From: Maricaulis sp965242785
Lineage (GTDB): Bacteria; Pseudomonadota; Alphaproteobacteria; Caulobacterales; Maricaulaceae
DNA: 64,000 bases
NCBI GenBank assembly: GCA_965242785.1
Contig: CBDETA010000004.1
Coordinates: 372,001 to 436,000 of the forward strand
Reading direction: 5' to 3'
Below are positions 51,380-59,378 of the stretch, in pieces. Position numbers and translations under genes: made by a program. The notes below the pieces were generated by a model. That model saw only the letters and a list, made by a program, of their open reading frames with translations. It was not told the origin of the DNA and searched no databases. Numbering within the stretch: position 1 is the first letter of the stretch; each line of letters starts with the position of its first letter.

Positions 51380-52840
51380 TCACTGCACAGCCGACGCCGC
51401 GCCTTCACGCATCAGCCCGGCCAATTGCCGGGTCAGTTGTTCGACCAGTTGCTCATCCTGCGGCAGATCGCGACCGAAGACGGGCTCGATGGCCAGAAGG
51501 GCGCGCACGATGGCGCCCGGATCACCGCCGCCGGCTCCGATCGCGGCGCGCATGGTCGCGGCCAGCGGATCATCGACCGTGTATGCCGTGCCGCGCTCGT
51601 CCACGCCGAACTGCCAGCGCATCCAGGCCGCCACGGCCAGGCTGATGGCGTCGCAGGCCAGGCCCTTCGCCCGGGCCTGACGCAGTCCGGCCAGCAGGCG
51701 TTGCGGCAATTTCTGCGATCCGTCCATGGCGATCTGGACCAGGGAATGGTTCAGCGCCGCATTGGCGTAGCGTGCCTTCAAGGCATCGCGATAGGCACGG
51801 GCATCAAACCCCGACGGCGGATCCAGCACCGCTTCGGCCTCATCCCACAGGCGCTCGACAAAGCGTTCGAAACCGGGCGCGGCAATGGCCTGGTGAACAT
51901 AGGTATGCCCGGCCAGCGCACCCAGATAGGCCAGGGCCGAGTGCGAGCCATTGAGCAGTCGCAGCTTGGCGCGCTCCCAAGCCGCGACATCATCGGTCAT
52001 CTGCACGCCGACGCGCTCCAGCGGCGGGCGACGGGCCCCGAAATCATCCTCGACGACCCATTGGGTGAAGGGCTCGGTCTTGACCATCGCTGCGTCGTGA
52101 TAGCCGGCCTCGGAGGCCAGGGCGGCAATGTCCTCCGGCGTGGTTGCCGGCACGATGCGGTCCACCATGGAGGCCGGAAAACGGACCTCCGCGGCGATCC
52201 AGTCGGCCAGTCCGGCATCCAGCTGGCGCGCAAAGCCGAGCACCGCCTCTCGCGTGCGCGGGCCGTTGTCCGGAAGGTTGTCACAGGACAGGACGGTAAA
52301 GGGCTCCAGACTTGCATCGCGCCGGGCTTTCAGGCCGGCTGTCAGCACACCGGGAACCGTGCGCGGGCGGGCGGCGTTGACCAGGTCACGGGCAATCGCT
52401 TCATCTTCCAGGCGCAGTCGGCCGGTATCGGGATCGAGATGATAGCCCTTCTCGGTCACGGTCAGGGTCACCAGCGCCACATCGGCATGGGCCAGCGCGG
52501 CAATCACGGCGGTCTCGTCCTGCGGTCCGACCAGCACATCGCGGACCGAACCGATCACGCGCAGGGACGTGTCTGAACCCTCACGCTCGACGATCGTGTA
52601 GAGCCCGTCCTGCGGGATGAGCTGGTCTGCGACCGTGGGCGAACGCAACGAGACGCCCCGGATCATCCAGCCGGTCTCGCCCATCCGCATCAGCTGGTCG
52701 AAATACGCCGCCTGATGGGCTCGGTGAAACGCCCCCAGACCAAGATGGACAATGCCGGCGGGCTGGTTGCGGTCATATTCCGGCCGGGCGATGCGCGCCG
52801 GCAGGCCCGTCAGCACGTTTTCATTGAGACGCTGGGTCAA
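51380..52840 (-). CDS. uxuB: D-fructuronate reductase/mannitol dehydrogenase family
   Basis: A 486-residue polyol dehydrogenase with the N-terminal nucleotide-binding motif GIVHLGLGAFHRAHQA. The NLPDNG and LRLLNGSHSALAYLG motifs, the latter with the catalytic region, are typical of mannonate oxidoreductase UxuB, and its length equals that of E. coli UxuB. It reduces D-fructuronate to D-mannonate, between UxaC and ManD. The start is TTG at 52840, overlapping the dctM stop as TTGA, with GGAG upstream. Last enzyme gene of the uxaC-dctPQM-uxuB operon. UxaB-type tagaturonate activity is less likely because ManD follows mannonate. Confidence 0.9.
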   Translation of the reverse strand: MTQRLNENVLTGLPARIARPEYDRNQPAGIVHLGLGAFHRAHQAAYFDQLMRMGETGWMIRGVSLRSPTVADQLIPQDGLYTIVEREGSDTSLRVIGSVRDVLVGPQDETAVIAALAHADVALVTLTVTEKGYHLDPDTGRLRLEDEAIARDLVNAARPRTVPGVLTAGLKARRDASLEPFTVLSCDNLPDNGPRTREAVLGFARQLDAGLADWIAAEVRFPASMVDRIVPATTPEDIAALASEAGYHDAAMVKTEPFTQWVVEDDFGARRPPLERVGVQMTDDVAAWERAKLRLLNGSHSALAYLGALAGHTYVHQAIAAPGFERFVERLWDEAEAVLDPPSGFDARAYRDALKARYANAALNHSLVQIAMDGSQKLPQRLLAGLRQARAKGLACDAISLAVAAWMRWQFGVDERGTAYTVDDPLAATMRAAIGAGGGDPGAIVRALLAIEPVFGRDLPQDEQLVEQLTRQLAGLMREGAASAVQ

Positions 52841-54117
52841 GACATCACTCCGGGAAGCCAGAGGGAAATCTGCGGCACGAAGGCGATCAGCACCATCACC
52901 GCCAGCAGCGCCAGATAGAAGGGCCAGATTGTGCGGATCGCCTGTTCCGGCTTAACCCCGCCAATGGCGCAGCCCAGGAAAAGGACCGAACCGACCGGCG
53001 GGGTCACCAGACCAATTCCCAGATTGAGCAGCATGACCACGCCGAAATGGATCGGGTCGATCCCCACCGCCATCACCACCGGCAGGAAGATCGGCGTGGT
53101 GATGATGATCAGCGGGGCCATGTCCATGAAGGCGCCCAGGACCAACAGGATGACCAGGATCATCAACAGGATGATGACCGGGCTGTCGGACACCGAGGTC
53201 AGGGTCTGGGCCAGGATCTGCGGGCCTTCCAGTACCGCGAACAGCCAGCCGAACATGCCCGCCGCGCCGATGATCATCATGATCATGGCCGTCGTCTTCA
53301 CCGCGCCGCTGGCGGCCTCGATGAGACGGCTCCAGCCCAGGGTGCGATAGACCAGAACGCCGATCAGCAGCGTGTAGATGACGGCGATGGCCGAACTTTC
53401 GGTCGGGGTGAAAATGCCCAGCAGAATGCCGAACACGATGATGAAGGCGGTGGTCAGACCGGGAATGGTACCGGCCAGGGCTCGCAGGAACTTGCCCCAG
53501 CCGGGAAAGCTGCCACGCGGATAGCCGCGCTGTTTGGCCACCAGCCAGGCCGCGATCATCAGCACGAACCCGGCCAGAAGCCCCGGCATCAGCCCGGCCA
53601 GGAAGAGGTCACCGACAGACAGGCTGACCGGCGAAGCGGCCGCATAGATGATCATGTTGTGCGAGGGCGGGATCAGGATGCCCAGGATCGCCGCCGTCAC
53701 CGTGACATTGACGGCGTAGTCGGCGTCATAGCCCTTCTCGCGCATCATCGGCATCAGGGTGGAGCCCAGGGCCGAGACCGAGGCGGCCGCGGAACCGGAG
53801 ACCGCGCCGAACATCATCGAAGCCCCGACATCGACCTGTCCCAGCCCGCCCTGCGACCGCCCGAAGGCCGCTTCGGCGACATTGACCAGCCTGAGCGCGA
53901 TGCCGCTGCGGGCCATCAGATCACCGGCGAAGACGAAGAAGGGAATGGCCATCAGGGAGAAGACATTCATGCCCGCCGCCATGCGCTGGAAGGCCACCAC
54001 CAGCGGAATGTCCAGCCAGAGGAAAAGCGACAGGCTGGCGGCCCCCAAAGCGAAGGCGACCGGCACCCCCAGGGCCAGAAGACCGAACAGGATGAGTAGA
54101 AGGACGATCAGCTCCAT
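52837..54117 (-). CDS. TRAP transporter large permease (DctM-like)
   Basis: A 426-residue inner-membrane protein with about 12 helices. Family motifs are PFFVFAGDLMARSGIALRLV, MFGAVSGSAAASVSALGS, GILIPPSHNMIIYA, TPTESSAIAV and NLGIGLVTPPVGSVLF. It is the transport channel of a three-part TRAP system using the sodium gradient. It overlaps dctQ by 10 bases and uxuB by 4. Together with the uronate enzymes it probably brings D-glucuronate, or methyl-glucuronate, across the inner membrane. Confidence 0.95.
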   Translation of the reverse strand: MELIVLLLILFGLLALGVPVAFALGAASLSLFLWLDIPLVVAFQRMAAGMNVFSLMAIPFFVFAGDLMARSGIALRLVNVAEAAFGRSQGGLGQVDVGASMMFGAVSGSAAASVSALGSTLMPMMREKGYDADYAVNVTVTAAILGILIPPSHNMIIYAAASPVSLSVGDLFLAGLMPGLLAGFVLMIAAWLVAKQRGYPRGSFPGWGKFLRALAGTIPGLTTAFIIVFGILLGIFTPTESSAIAVIYTLLIGVLVYRTLGWSRLIEAASGAVKTTAMIMMIIGAAGMFGWLFAVLEGPQILAQTLTSVSDSPVIILLMILVILLVLGAFMDMAPLIIITTPIFLPVVMAVGIDPIHFGVVMLLNLGIGLVTPPVGSVLFLGCAIGGVKPEQAIRTIWPFYLALLAVMVLIAFVPQISLWLPGVMS

Positions 54118-54605
54118 ATCGGCTTGACCTCCTTGCCGCGCAGCTCGGCAACCGCCTGTTCCAGGGCGAAGGCGGCGATCAGCGCACCCGCTGCGGAGAG
54201 CGGGATATAGGCGACACCGCGCGGAAGCCCCAGCGTCGGGATGACATGGGTCCAGGTCGACAGCACCAGCTCCGCCCCGCTGACCGCCATGGCCAGTCCG
54301 AAGGCGAGAACCACGGCATGGGCGACTAGCCGGATGATCCGGCGAGCCGGGGCTGCGGCCAGGTCCTCAACCAGGGTGAGGCGGATGTGGAAACCCTCGC
54401 GCACGCCGGCAGCAGCCGCGAACAGGATGAACCAGAGCATCAGCAACAGCGCCGCCTGTTCACTCCAGGCGGGCGCGGCATTGAGCCCATAGCGGGCAAA
54501 GACCTGCCAGCCGATGATCACGGTCATGGCAGCAAGGCCGAAAGCCGACATCGCCAGCGCCAGGCGGCTGGCCCAGCGCGAAAGGTTAGCGAAGAGATCA
54601 GGCAT
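54108..54605 (-). CDS. TRAP transporter small permease (DctQ-like)
   Basis: A 165-residue protein with four hydrophobic helices and the DctQ-type pattern QVFARYGLNAAPAWSEQAALLL followed by REGFHIRLTLVEDL. ATG 54605 is preferred to the GTG one codon earlier; GGGAGCGGG lies upstream. Its start overlaps the end of dctP and its end overlaps dctM, the normal TRAP gene arrangement. Confidence 0.92.
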   Translation of the reverse strand: MPDLFANLSRWASRLALAMSAFGLAAMTVIIGWQVFARYGLNAAPAWSEQAALLLMLWFILFAAAAGVREGFHIRLTLVEDLAAAPARRIIRLVAHAVVLAFGLAMAVSGAELVLSTWTHVIPTLGLPRGVAYIPLSAAGALIAAFALEQAVAELRGKEVKPIWS

Positions 54606-55599
54606 CACCCGCTCCCATGGCCCGGATGGCTGTGACGAGGTCCTCGAGCGCGGACGTGGTCAAAAAGCGCTCCCAGACCGGCGCGACGGCCTCAACGAAG
54701 GGTGCGGGATCAGGCTCGGTGACGCTGACGCCGGCCGCCGCCAGAGCCGTCTGGGCGTGGGCGACCCGCGCATCCCAGAGATCGCGCATGAAGGGCACGC
54801 TTTCGCGGGCGCACTGTCGGATCAGGTCCTGGTCCGCGGCTGAGAACTGCCGCCAGCTGCGCGCCGAGACCAGCAGCACTTCCGGCGCCATGACATGGCG
54901 GGTTAGCGAGTAGTGCGGCGCGACCTCGAAATGACGCGAGCTTTCATAGGAGGGCCAATTGTTCTCCGCCCCGTCGATCACGCCCTGGGTCAGGCCCTGA
55001 TAGATCTCGCCATAGGGCATCGGGGTGGCATTGCCGCCCAGCGCCTCGACCATCGACACGTAGAGATCGGAATTCTGCACGCGGATCTTCAGGCCCCCAA
55101 GGTCGTCCGGCGTGCGGATGGCGCGGTCACGGGTGTAGAAGCTGCGAGCGCCGCTGTCATAGAAGCACAGGCCGATCAGACCGTGCGGCTCCAGCGCGTC
55201 CAGAATGGTCTGGCCGGGCGCCCCATCCATGGCGCGGCGCATATGGTCCGTATCGCGGAACAGGAAGGGTAGGGCCGGCACCAGGGTTTCCGGCGCGATC
55301 GAGTTGAGGGGGGCCAGGTTGACGCGGTTGAAGTCGATGCCGCCGAAGACGGTGATCTCCAGCGTGTCGCGCTCGGCCCCCAGCTGCGCCCCGGCATACA
55401 TCTTGATGCGCAGGCGTCCCTCCGTCCGCGCTTCCAGCAGGCGGGCCATTTCCTCGACGGCCGCGACCGTGGGATAGCCCGGCGGCTGGGCGTCGGTGGC
55501 GCGCAGGGCAACGCCCTCGCGCGAACAGCCCGCCAGGAGCGTCGCAGCAGCGGGCGCTGCAGCCAACAAAGCGCGGCGGGAGAGCGGAAGGCCGGTCAC
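54598..55599 (-). CDS. TRAP transporter substrate-binding protein (DctP-like lipoprotein)
   Basis: A 333-residue periplasmic binding protein. The start is GTG 55599, overlapping the uxaC stop as GTGA; the longer frame runs inside uxaC. The signal SRRALLAAAPAAATLLAGC has a twin-arginine pair and a lipobox. Binding-protein landmarks are IKMYAGAQLGAERDTLE, GLKIRVQNSDLYVSMVEALG with the arginine that contacts the substrate carboxylate, and GEIYQGLTQGVIDGAENNW. This pattern matches the sugar-acid (uronate/aldonate) branch of DctP proteins. Substrate is probably glucuronate, inferred from the operon. Confidence 0.92.
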   Translation of the reverse strand: MTGLPLSRRALLAAAPAAATLLAGCSREGVALRATDAQPPGYPTVAAVEEMARLLEARTEGRLRIKMYAGAQLGAERDTLEITVFGGIDFNRVNLAPLNSIAPETLVPALPFLFRDTDHMRRAMDGAPGQTILDALEPHGLIGLCFYDSGARSFYTRDRAIRTPDDLGGLKIRVQNSDLYVSMVEALGGNATPMPYGEIYQGLTQGVIDGAENNWPSYESSRHFEVAPHYSLTRHVMAPEVLLVSARSWRQFSAADQDLIRQCARESVPFMRDLWDARVAHAQTALAAAGVSVTEPDPAPFVEAVAPVWERFLTTSALEDLVTAIRAMGAGDA

Positions 55600-57017
55600 A
55601 GCTTGTAGGCCTTTTTCACGAGGCCATAGGTCAGGTCCCGGGCGATGCGCTCGGCCTGCGAAGCTGTCAGCCGGTGCTCGCTGATCAGCCGGGCCAGGAA
55701 AGCGCAATCCATGCGGCGAGCGACATCGTGACGGGCCGGGATGGAGAGGAAGGCGCGAGTATCATCATTGAAACCGACCGTGTTGTAGAAGCCGGCGGTC
55801 TCGGTCATCTGCTCGCGATAGCGGCGCATGCCCTCCGGGCTGTCATGGAACCACCAGGGCGGGCCCAGCTTGAGCGCCGGGTAATGCCCGGCCATGGGCG
55901 CAAGTTCGCGGCTGTAGGTGGTCTCGTCGAGCGTGAAGGCGATGATCGTCAGCTCCGCTTCATTGCCATACCGGTTCAGCAAGGCCTTGAACCCGTTGGT
56001 GTAGTCGGCCGCCAGGGGCAGGTCGTCGCCCATATTGGGACCGAAGCGTTCGGCGAGCTGCGCATTGTGGCTGCGGTAACAGCCGGCGTGGATCTGCATC
56101 ACCATGCCATCGTCCAGGCTCATGCGCGCCATTTCCAGCAGCATTTGACCGCGGAAGGTCTCGGCATCCTGAGGCGTCGCCTGGCCCGACTTCACCCGGT
56201 CGAACAGGGCGTCGGCTTCAGTGCGGGACAGATCGGCCGTGTGGGCCGTGGCGTGGCCGTGGTCGGTGGCGGTGGCCCCATGGGCGCGGAACCAGGCGCG
56301 GCGGTCCTCCAGCGCGGCCAGATAGCCGGCATAGCTGTGGGTGTCCTGTCCGGTGATCTCGCCGAGCCGGACCAGATTGTCCGCAAAGCCGGGATGGTCG
56401 GGGTCCAGGACATTGTCCGGGCGGAAGGTTGTGATGACACGGCGGCCCCAGCCATCAGCGCGGATCTTCGCGTGATGCGCGAGCGGGTCGAGCGCATCTT
56501 CCGTGGTCGCGATCAGCTCGATATTGAACCGGTCCATCAGGGCGCGCGGGCGGAAATCGGGCGCCTCGAGGCGGGCCTGGATGGTGTCGTAATAAGTGTC
56601 TGCCGTCGCCGCGCTGAGGCGTTCGGTCAGACCGAAGACCGCGGCATAGACCCAGTCATGCCAGGCCTGCGACGGGGTGCCGTCGAACGCATGATAATGC
56701 GCGGCGAAACGGCGCCAGATGGCACGCGGGTCCTGCTCGACCGGGCGGCCGGTCCCGGTCCGTGGCGCGATGCCGAGATCCTCCAGCGCGACCCCCTGGC
56801 TGTAGAGCATGCGGAAAACATAATGGTCCGGCGTGATCAGCAGCTCGGCCGGGTTCGGAAACGGCATGTCTTCAGCAAACCAGGCCGGATCGGTATGGCC
56901 GTGCGGGCTGATGATGGGCAGGTCGCGCACCGACTGATAGAGGCCGCACGCCAGATCACGCTGGACCGGATCGGACGGAAACAGGCGGTCCGGATGCAGG
57001 ACGAGCGGCTCGCTCAT
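55596..57017 (-). CDS. uxaC: glucuronate isomerase
   Basis: A 473-residue metal-dependent isomerase of the UxaC family, near the usual 470. It starts LHPDRLFPSDPVQRDLACGLY and has the conserved PIISPHGHTDPAWFAED and the segment MVMQIHAGCYRSHN. It converts D-glucuronate to D-fructuronate (and galacturonate to tagaturonate). It is first in a tightly overlapping operon with the TRAP transporter and uxuB, and faces manD across a GntR-type operator. This gene anchors the reading that glucuronate from xylan side chains is the substrate. Confidence 0.95.
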   Translation of the reverse strand: MSEPLVLHPDRLFPSDPVQRDLACGLYQSVRDLPIISPHGHTDPAWFAEDMPFPNPAELLITPDHYVFRMLYSQGVALEDLGIAPRTGTGRPVEQDPRAIWRRFAAHYHAFDGTPSQAWHDWVYAAVFGLTERLSAATADTYYDTIQARLEAPDFRPRALMDRFNIELIATTEDALDPLAHHAKIRADGWGRRVITTFRPDNVLDPDHPGFADNLVRLGEITGQDTHSYAGYLAALEDRRAWFRAHGATATDHGHATAHTADLSRTEADALFDRVKSGQATPQDAETFRGQMLLEMARMSLDDGMVMQIHAGCYRSHNAQLAERFGPNMGDDLPLAADYTNGFKALLNRYGNEAELTIIAFTLDETTYSRELAPMAGHYPALKLGPPWWFHDSPEGMRRYREQMTETAGFYNTVGFNDDTRAFLSIPARHDVARRMDCAFLARLISEHRLTASQAERIARDLTYGLVKKAYKL

Positions 57018-57134
57018 GCCTGGCTGCGACGATGCATCGGATCGTTCTGGCGCATCATCCCCTCCCGCGCTGACGGCTTAGACGCCGGTTTTCGATTTGG
57101 CCCGACGTTGACAGAGGCCACCGAGCACGTCAAT

Positions 57135-57151
57135 CAATTGTCCGACAAAAT
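57135..57151. promoter_or_regulatory. GntR-type operator between uxaC and manD
   Basis: CAATTGTCCGACAAAAT is a strong copy of the shared motif, centred at 57143. A perfect plus-strand TTGACA (57108-57113) lies upstream, and the operator covers the start of the -10 region for manD. It can control both divergent glucuronate operons at once. Confidence 0.65.
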
Positions 57152-57169
57152 AAGCACAGTGAGACTGGC

Positions 57170-58378
57170 ATGAAAATCACCCGCGCCAAGGTCATCGCGA
57201 CCTGCCCCGGACGCAATTTCGTCACCCTCAAGATCGAGACCGATGAGGGCGTTCACGGGATCGGCGACGCCACGCTGAACGGGCGCGAAAAGGCCGTCGT
57301 GGCCTATCTGGAAGAGCATGTCATTCCGGTCCTGATCGGCCGCGACCCGCACCGGATCGAGGATATCTGGCAATATCTCTACAAGGGCGCCTACTGGCGC
57401 CGCGGGCCGGTGACGATGTCGGCCATTGCCGCTGTCGACACGGCCCTTTGGGACATCAAGGCCAAGATCGCCGGCCTGCCGCTCTATCAATTGCTGGGCG
57501 GGGCCTCGCGCGATGGTGTGCTGGTCTACGGCCATGCCAATGGCAGTGAGATCGGCGACACGGTGGATGCCGTCGGCGCTTACAAGGAGATGGGCTATCG
57601 GGCGATCCGGGCGCAGTCCGGTGTGCCGGGCGTCAAGGGCGCCTATGGCGTCGGCAAGGGCGGGATGTATTACGAGCCGGCCGACAGCAGGCTGCCGGAA
57701 GAGACCGTCTGGTCGACCCCGCACTATCTGCGCCACGCGCCGAAACTGTTCGAGCGCATTCGCGCCGAGCACGGCGAGGAGATCGAGCTCTTGCACGATG
57801 TCCACCACCGGCTGACCCCGATCGAGGCGGCCCGTCTGGGCAAGGATCTCGAGCCCTTCCGCCTGTTCTGGATGGAAGACTGCACGCCGGCGGAAAATCA
57901 GGAAGCCTTCCGCCTGGTGCGACAGCACACGACCACGCCGCTGGCCGTTGGCGAGATCTTCAACTCGGTGCATGACTGCCGTTCGCTGATCCAGGAACAG
58001 CTGATCGACTTCATCCGCACCACCGTGGTGCATGCGGGCGGGATCACCCACCTCAAGCAGATCGCCAGCCTGGCAGCACTCTACCAGGTCCGCACCGGCA
58101 GCCATGGCGCCACCGACCTGTCACCGGCCTGCATGGGAGCAGCCCTGCATTTTGATCTCTGGGTGCCCAATTTCGGCATCCAGGAATACATGCGCCATAC
58201 CGAAGCGACCGACGCCGTCTTCCCGCATGCCTACACCTTCGCCGACGGCTATCTGCATCCGGGCGAGACGCCGGGCATCGGGGTCGATATCGACGAGGCG
58301 CTGGCGGCGAAATACCCCTACAATCCCAAACAGCTGCCGGTCGCCCGACTGATCGATGGCACGCTCTGGAACTGGTAG
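57170..58378 (+). CDS. manD: D-mannonate dehydratase, enolase superfamily
   Basis: A 402-residue enolase-superfamily enzyme, the length of characterised ManD proteins. It has AIAAVDTALWDIKAKIAGLP, VYGHANG, LLHDVHHRLTPIEA, FWMEDCTPAENQEAF and LAVGEIFNSVHDC, which hold the metal-binding and acid/base residues, and the ending ARLIDGTLWNW. It dehydrates D-mannonate to 2-keto-3-deoxygluconate. It replaces the unrelated UxuA used by enteric bacteria. The Shine-Dalgarno is weak (GTGAGA). kdgK follows after 13 bases, completing the route. Confidence 0.94.
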   Translation: MKITRAKVIATCPGRNFVTLKIETDEGVHGIGDATLNGREKAVVAYLEEHVIPVLIGRDPHRIEDIWQYLYKGAYWRRGPVTMSAIAAVDTALWDIKAKIAGLPLYQLLGGASRDGVLVYGHANGSEIGDTVDAVGAYKEMGYRAIRAQSGVPGVKGAYGVGKGGMYYEPADSRLPEETVWSTPHYLRHAPKLFERIRAEHGEEIELLHDVHHRLTPIEAARLGKDLEPFRLFWMEDCTPAENQEAFRLVRQHTTTPLAVGEIFNSVHDCRSLIQEQLIDFIRTTVVHAGGITHLKQIASLAALYQVRTGSHGATDLSPACMGAALHFDLWVPNFGIQEYMRHTEATDAVFPHAYTFADGYLHPGETPGIGVDIDEALAAKYPYNPKQLPVARLIDGTLWNW

Positions 58379-58391
58379 GGACACGATCATC

Positions 58392-59339
58392 ATGGCGACA
58401 CCGCGCACGGTCATCATCGGGGAAGCCATGCTGGAACTCTCCGGCACGCAGGGACCGGTCTCACTGGGCCGGCCGCTGACCCTGGGCCAGGGCGGCGACA
58501 CGCTGAACACGGCGATCTATCTGGCCCGGCTTGGTCACGACGTTGCGTTTGCCACGGCGATCGGTCGCGACACCTTCTCGCGCGCCATGCTGGACAATTG
58601 GCGCTCAGAAGGCGTCGGCACGGACCTCGTTCTGACCCATCCCACCCGCATGCCCGGCCTCTATGCGATCGAGACAGATGCCCAGGGCGAGCGCAGCTTT
58701 CACTACTGGCGCGACACCTCGGCGGCCCGGCACATGTTCCAGCTGGACGGGTCCGACACGCTTCTGGCCCAGGCCAGCGCGGCCGACTGGCTGTATTTCT
58801 CCGGCATCACTCTATCGATCCTGGACGAAGCCGACCGGCTGACCCTGATCGACCTGGCGCGCGTGGTCCGCTCGCGCGGCGGCCAGGTGGCGTTCGACCC
58901 CAATTTCCGCCTGCGCGGCTGGCCCGACCCGGCCAAAGCCCGCCAGCTCTTCATGGGCCTGGCCCCGCATCTCGACCTCGTCCTGCCGTCGCTGGACGAT
59001 GAGGACCAGCTGTTCGGCAGCGCCTCGCCGCGCGATCACATCGAGCGCTGGCACAAGGCCGGCGTTCCGCTGGTCGTCGCCAAACAGGGGGCCAAGGGGG
59101 CCTGGGTGTCGCGCCAGGGCAGCGCGCCGCAGCCGGTCTCGGTGAAGCCGGCCAAGCGGGTGATCGACACTACGGGGGCGGGTGACAGTTTCAATGCCGG
59201 CTTTTTGGGCGCCCTGATCGACGGTGCCGACGCCATCAGGGCCGCAACCCGCGCGGCTGCACTGGCGCGTGTGGTGGTCGGCCATCCCGGCGCCATCGCG
59301 CCAGCTTCAGCCTGGCGTGAGATCCAGGCCACGGAATGA
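58392..59339 (+). CDS. kdgK: 2-keto-3-deoxygluconate kinase (PfkB family)
   Basis: A 315-residue sugar kinase of the PfkB/ribokinase family: GEAMLELSG at the start, the substrate-site GGDTLNTAIYLARLG, GQVAFDPNFRLRGW and the ATP-site signature DTTGAGDSFNAGFLGAL with the catalytic aspartate. It phosphorylates 2-keto-3-deoxygluconate to KDPG, the substrate of Eda. ATG 58392 is chosen because the upstream frame lies inside manD; AGGGAC precedes it. KDG kinase rather than another sugar kinase is inferred from position after manD, and the residue pattern agrees. Confidence 0.92.
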   Translation: MATPRTVIIGEAMLELSGTQGPVSLGRPLTLGQGGDTLNTAIYLARLGHDVAFATAIGRDTFSRAMLDNWRSEGVGTDLVLTHPTRMPGLYAIETDAQGERSFHYWRDTSAARHMFQLDGSDTLLAQASAADWLYFSGITLSILDEADRLTLIDLARVVRSRGGQVAFDPNFRLRGWPDPAKARQLFMGLAPHLDLVLPSLDDEDQLFGSASPRDHIERWHKAGVPLVVAKQGAKGAWVSRQGSAPQPVSVKPAKRVIDTTGAGDSFNAGFLGALIDGADAIRAATRAAALARVVVGHPGAIAPASAWREIQATE

Positions 59340-59378
59340 CAAGTGACGACCGGACAATGCCGGTCAGGGGAGGATGAC

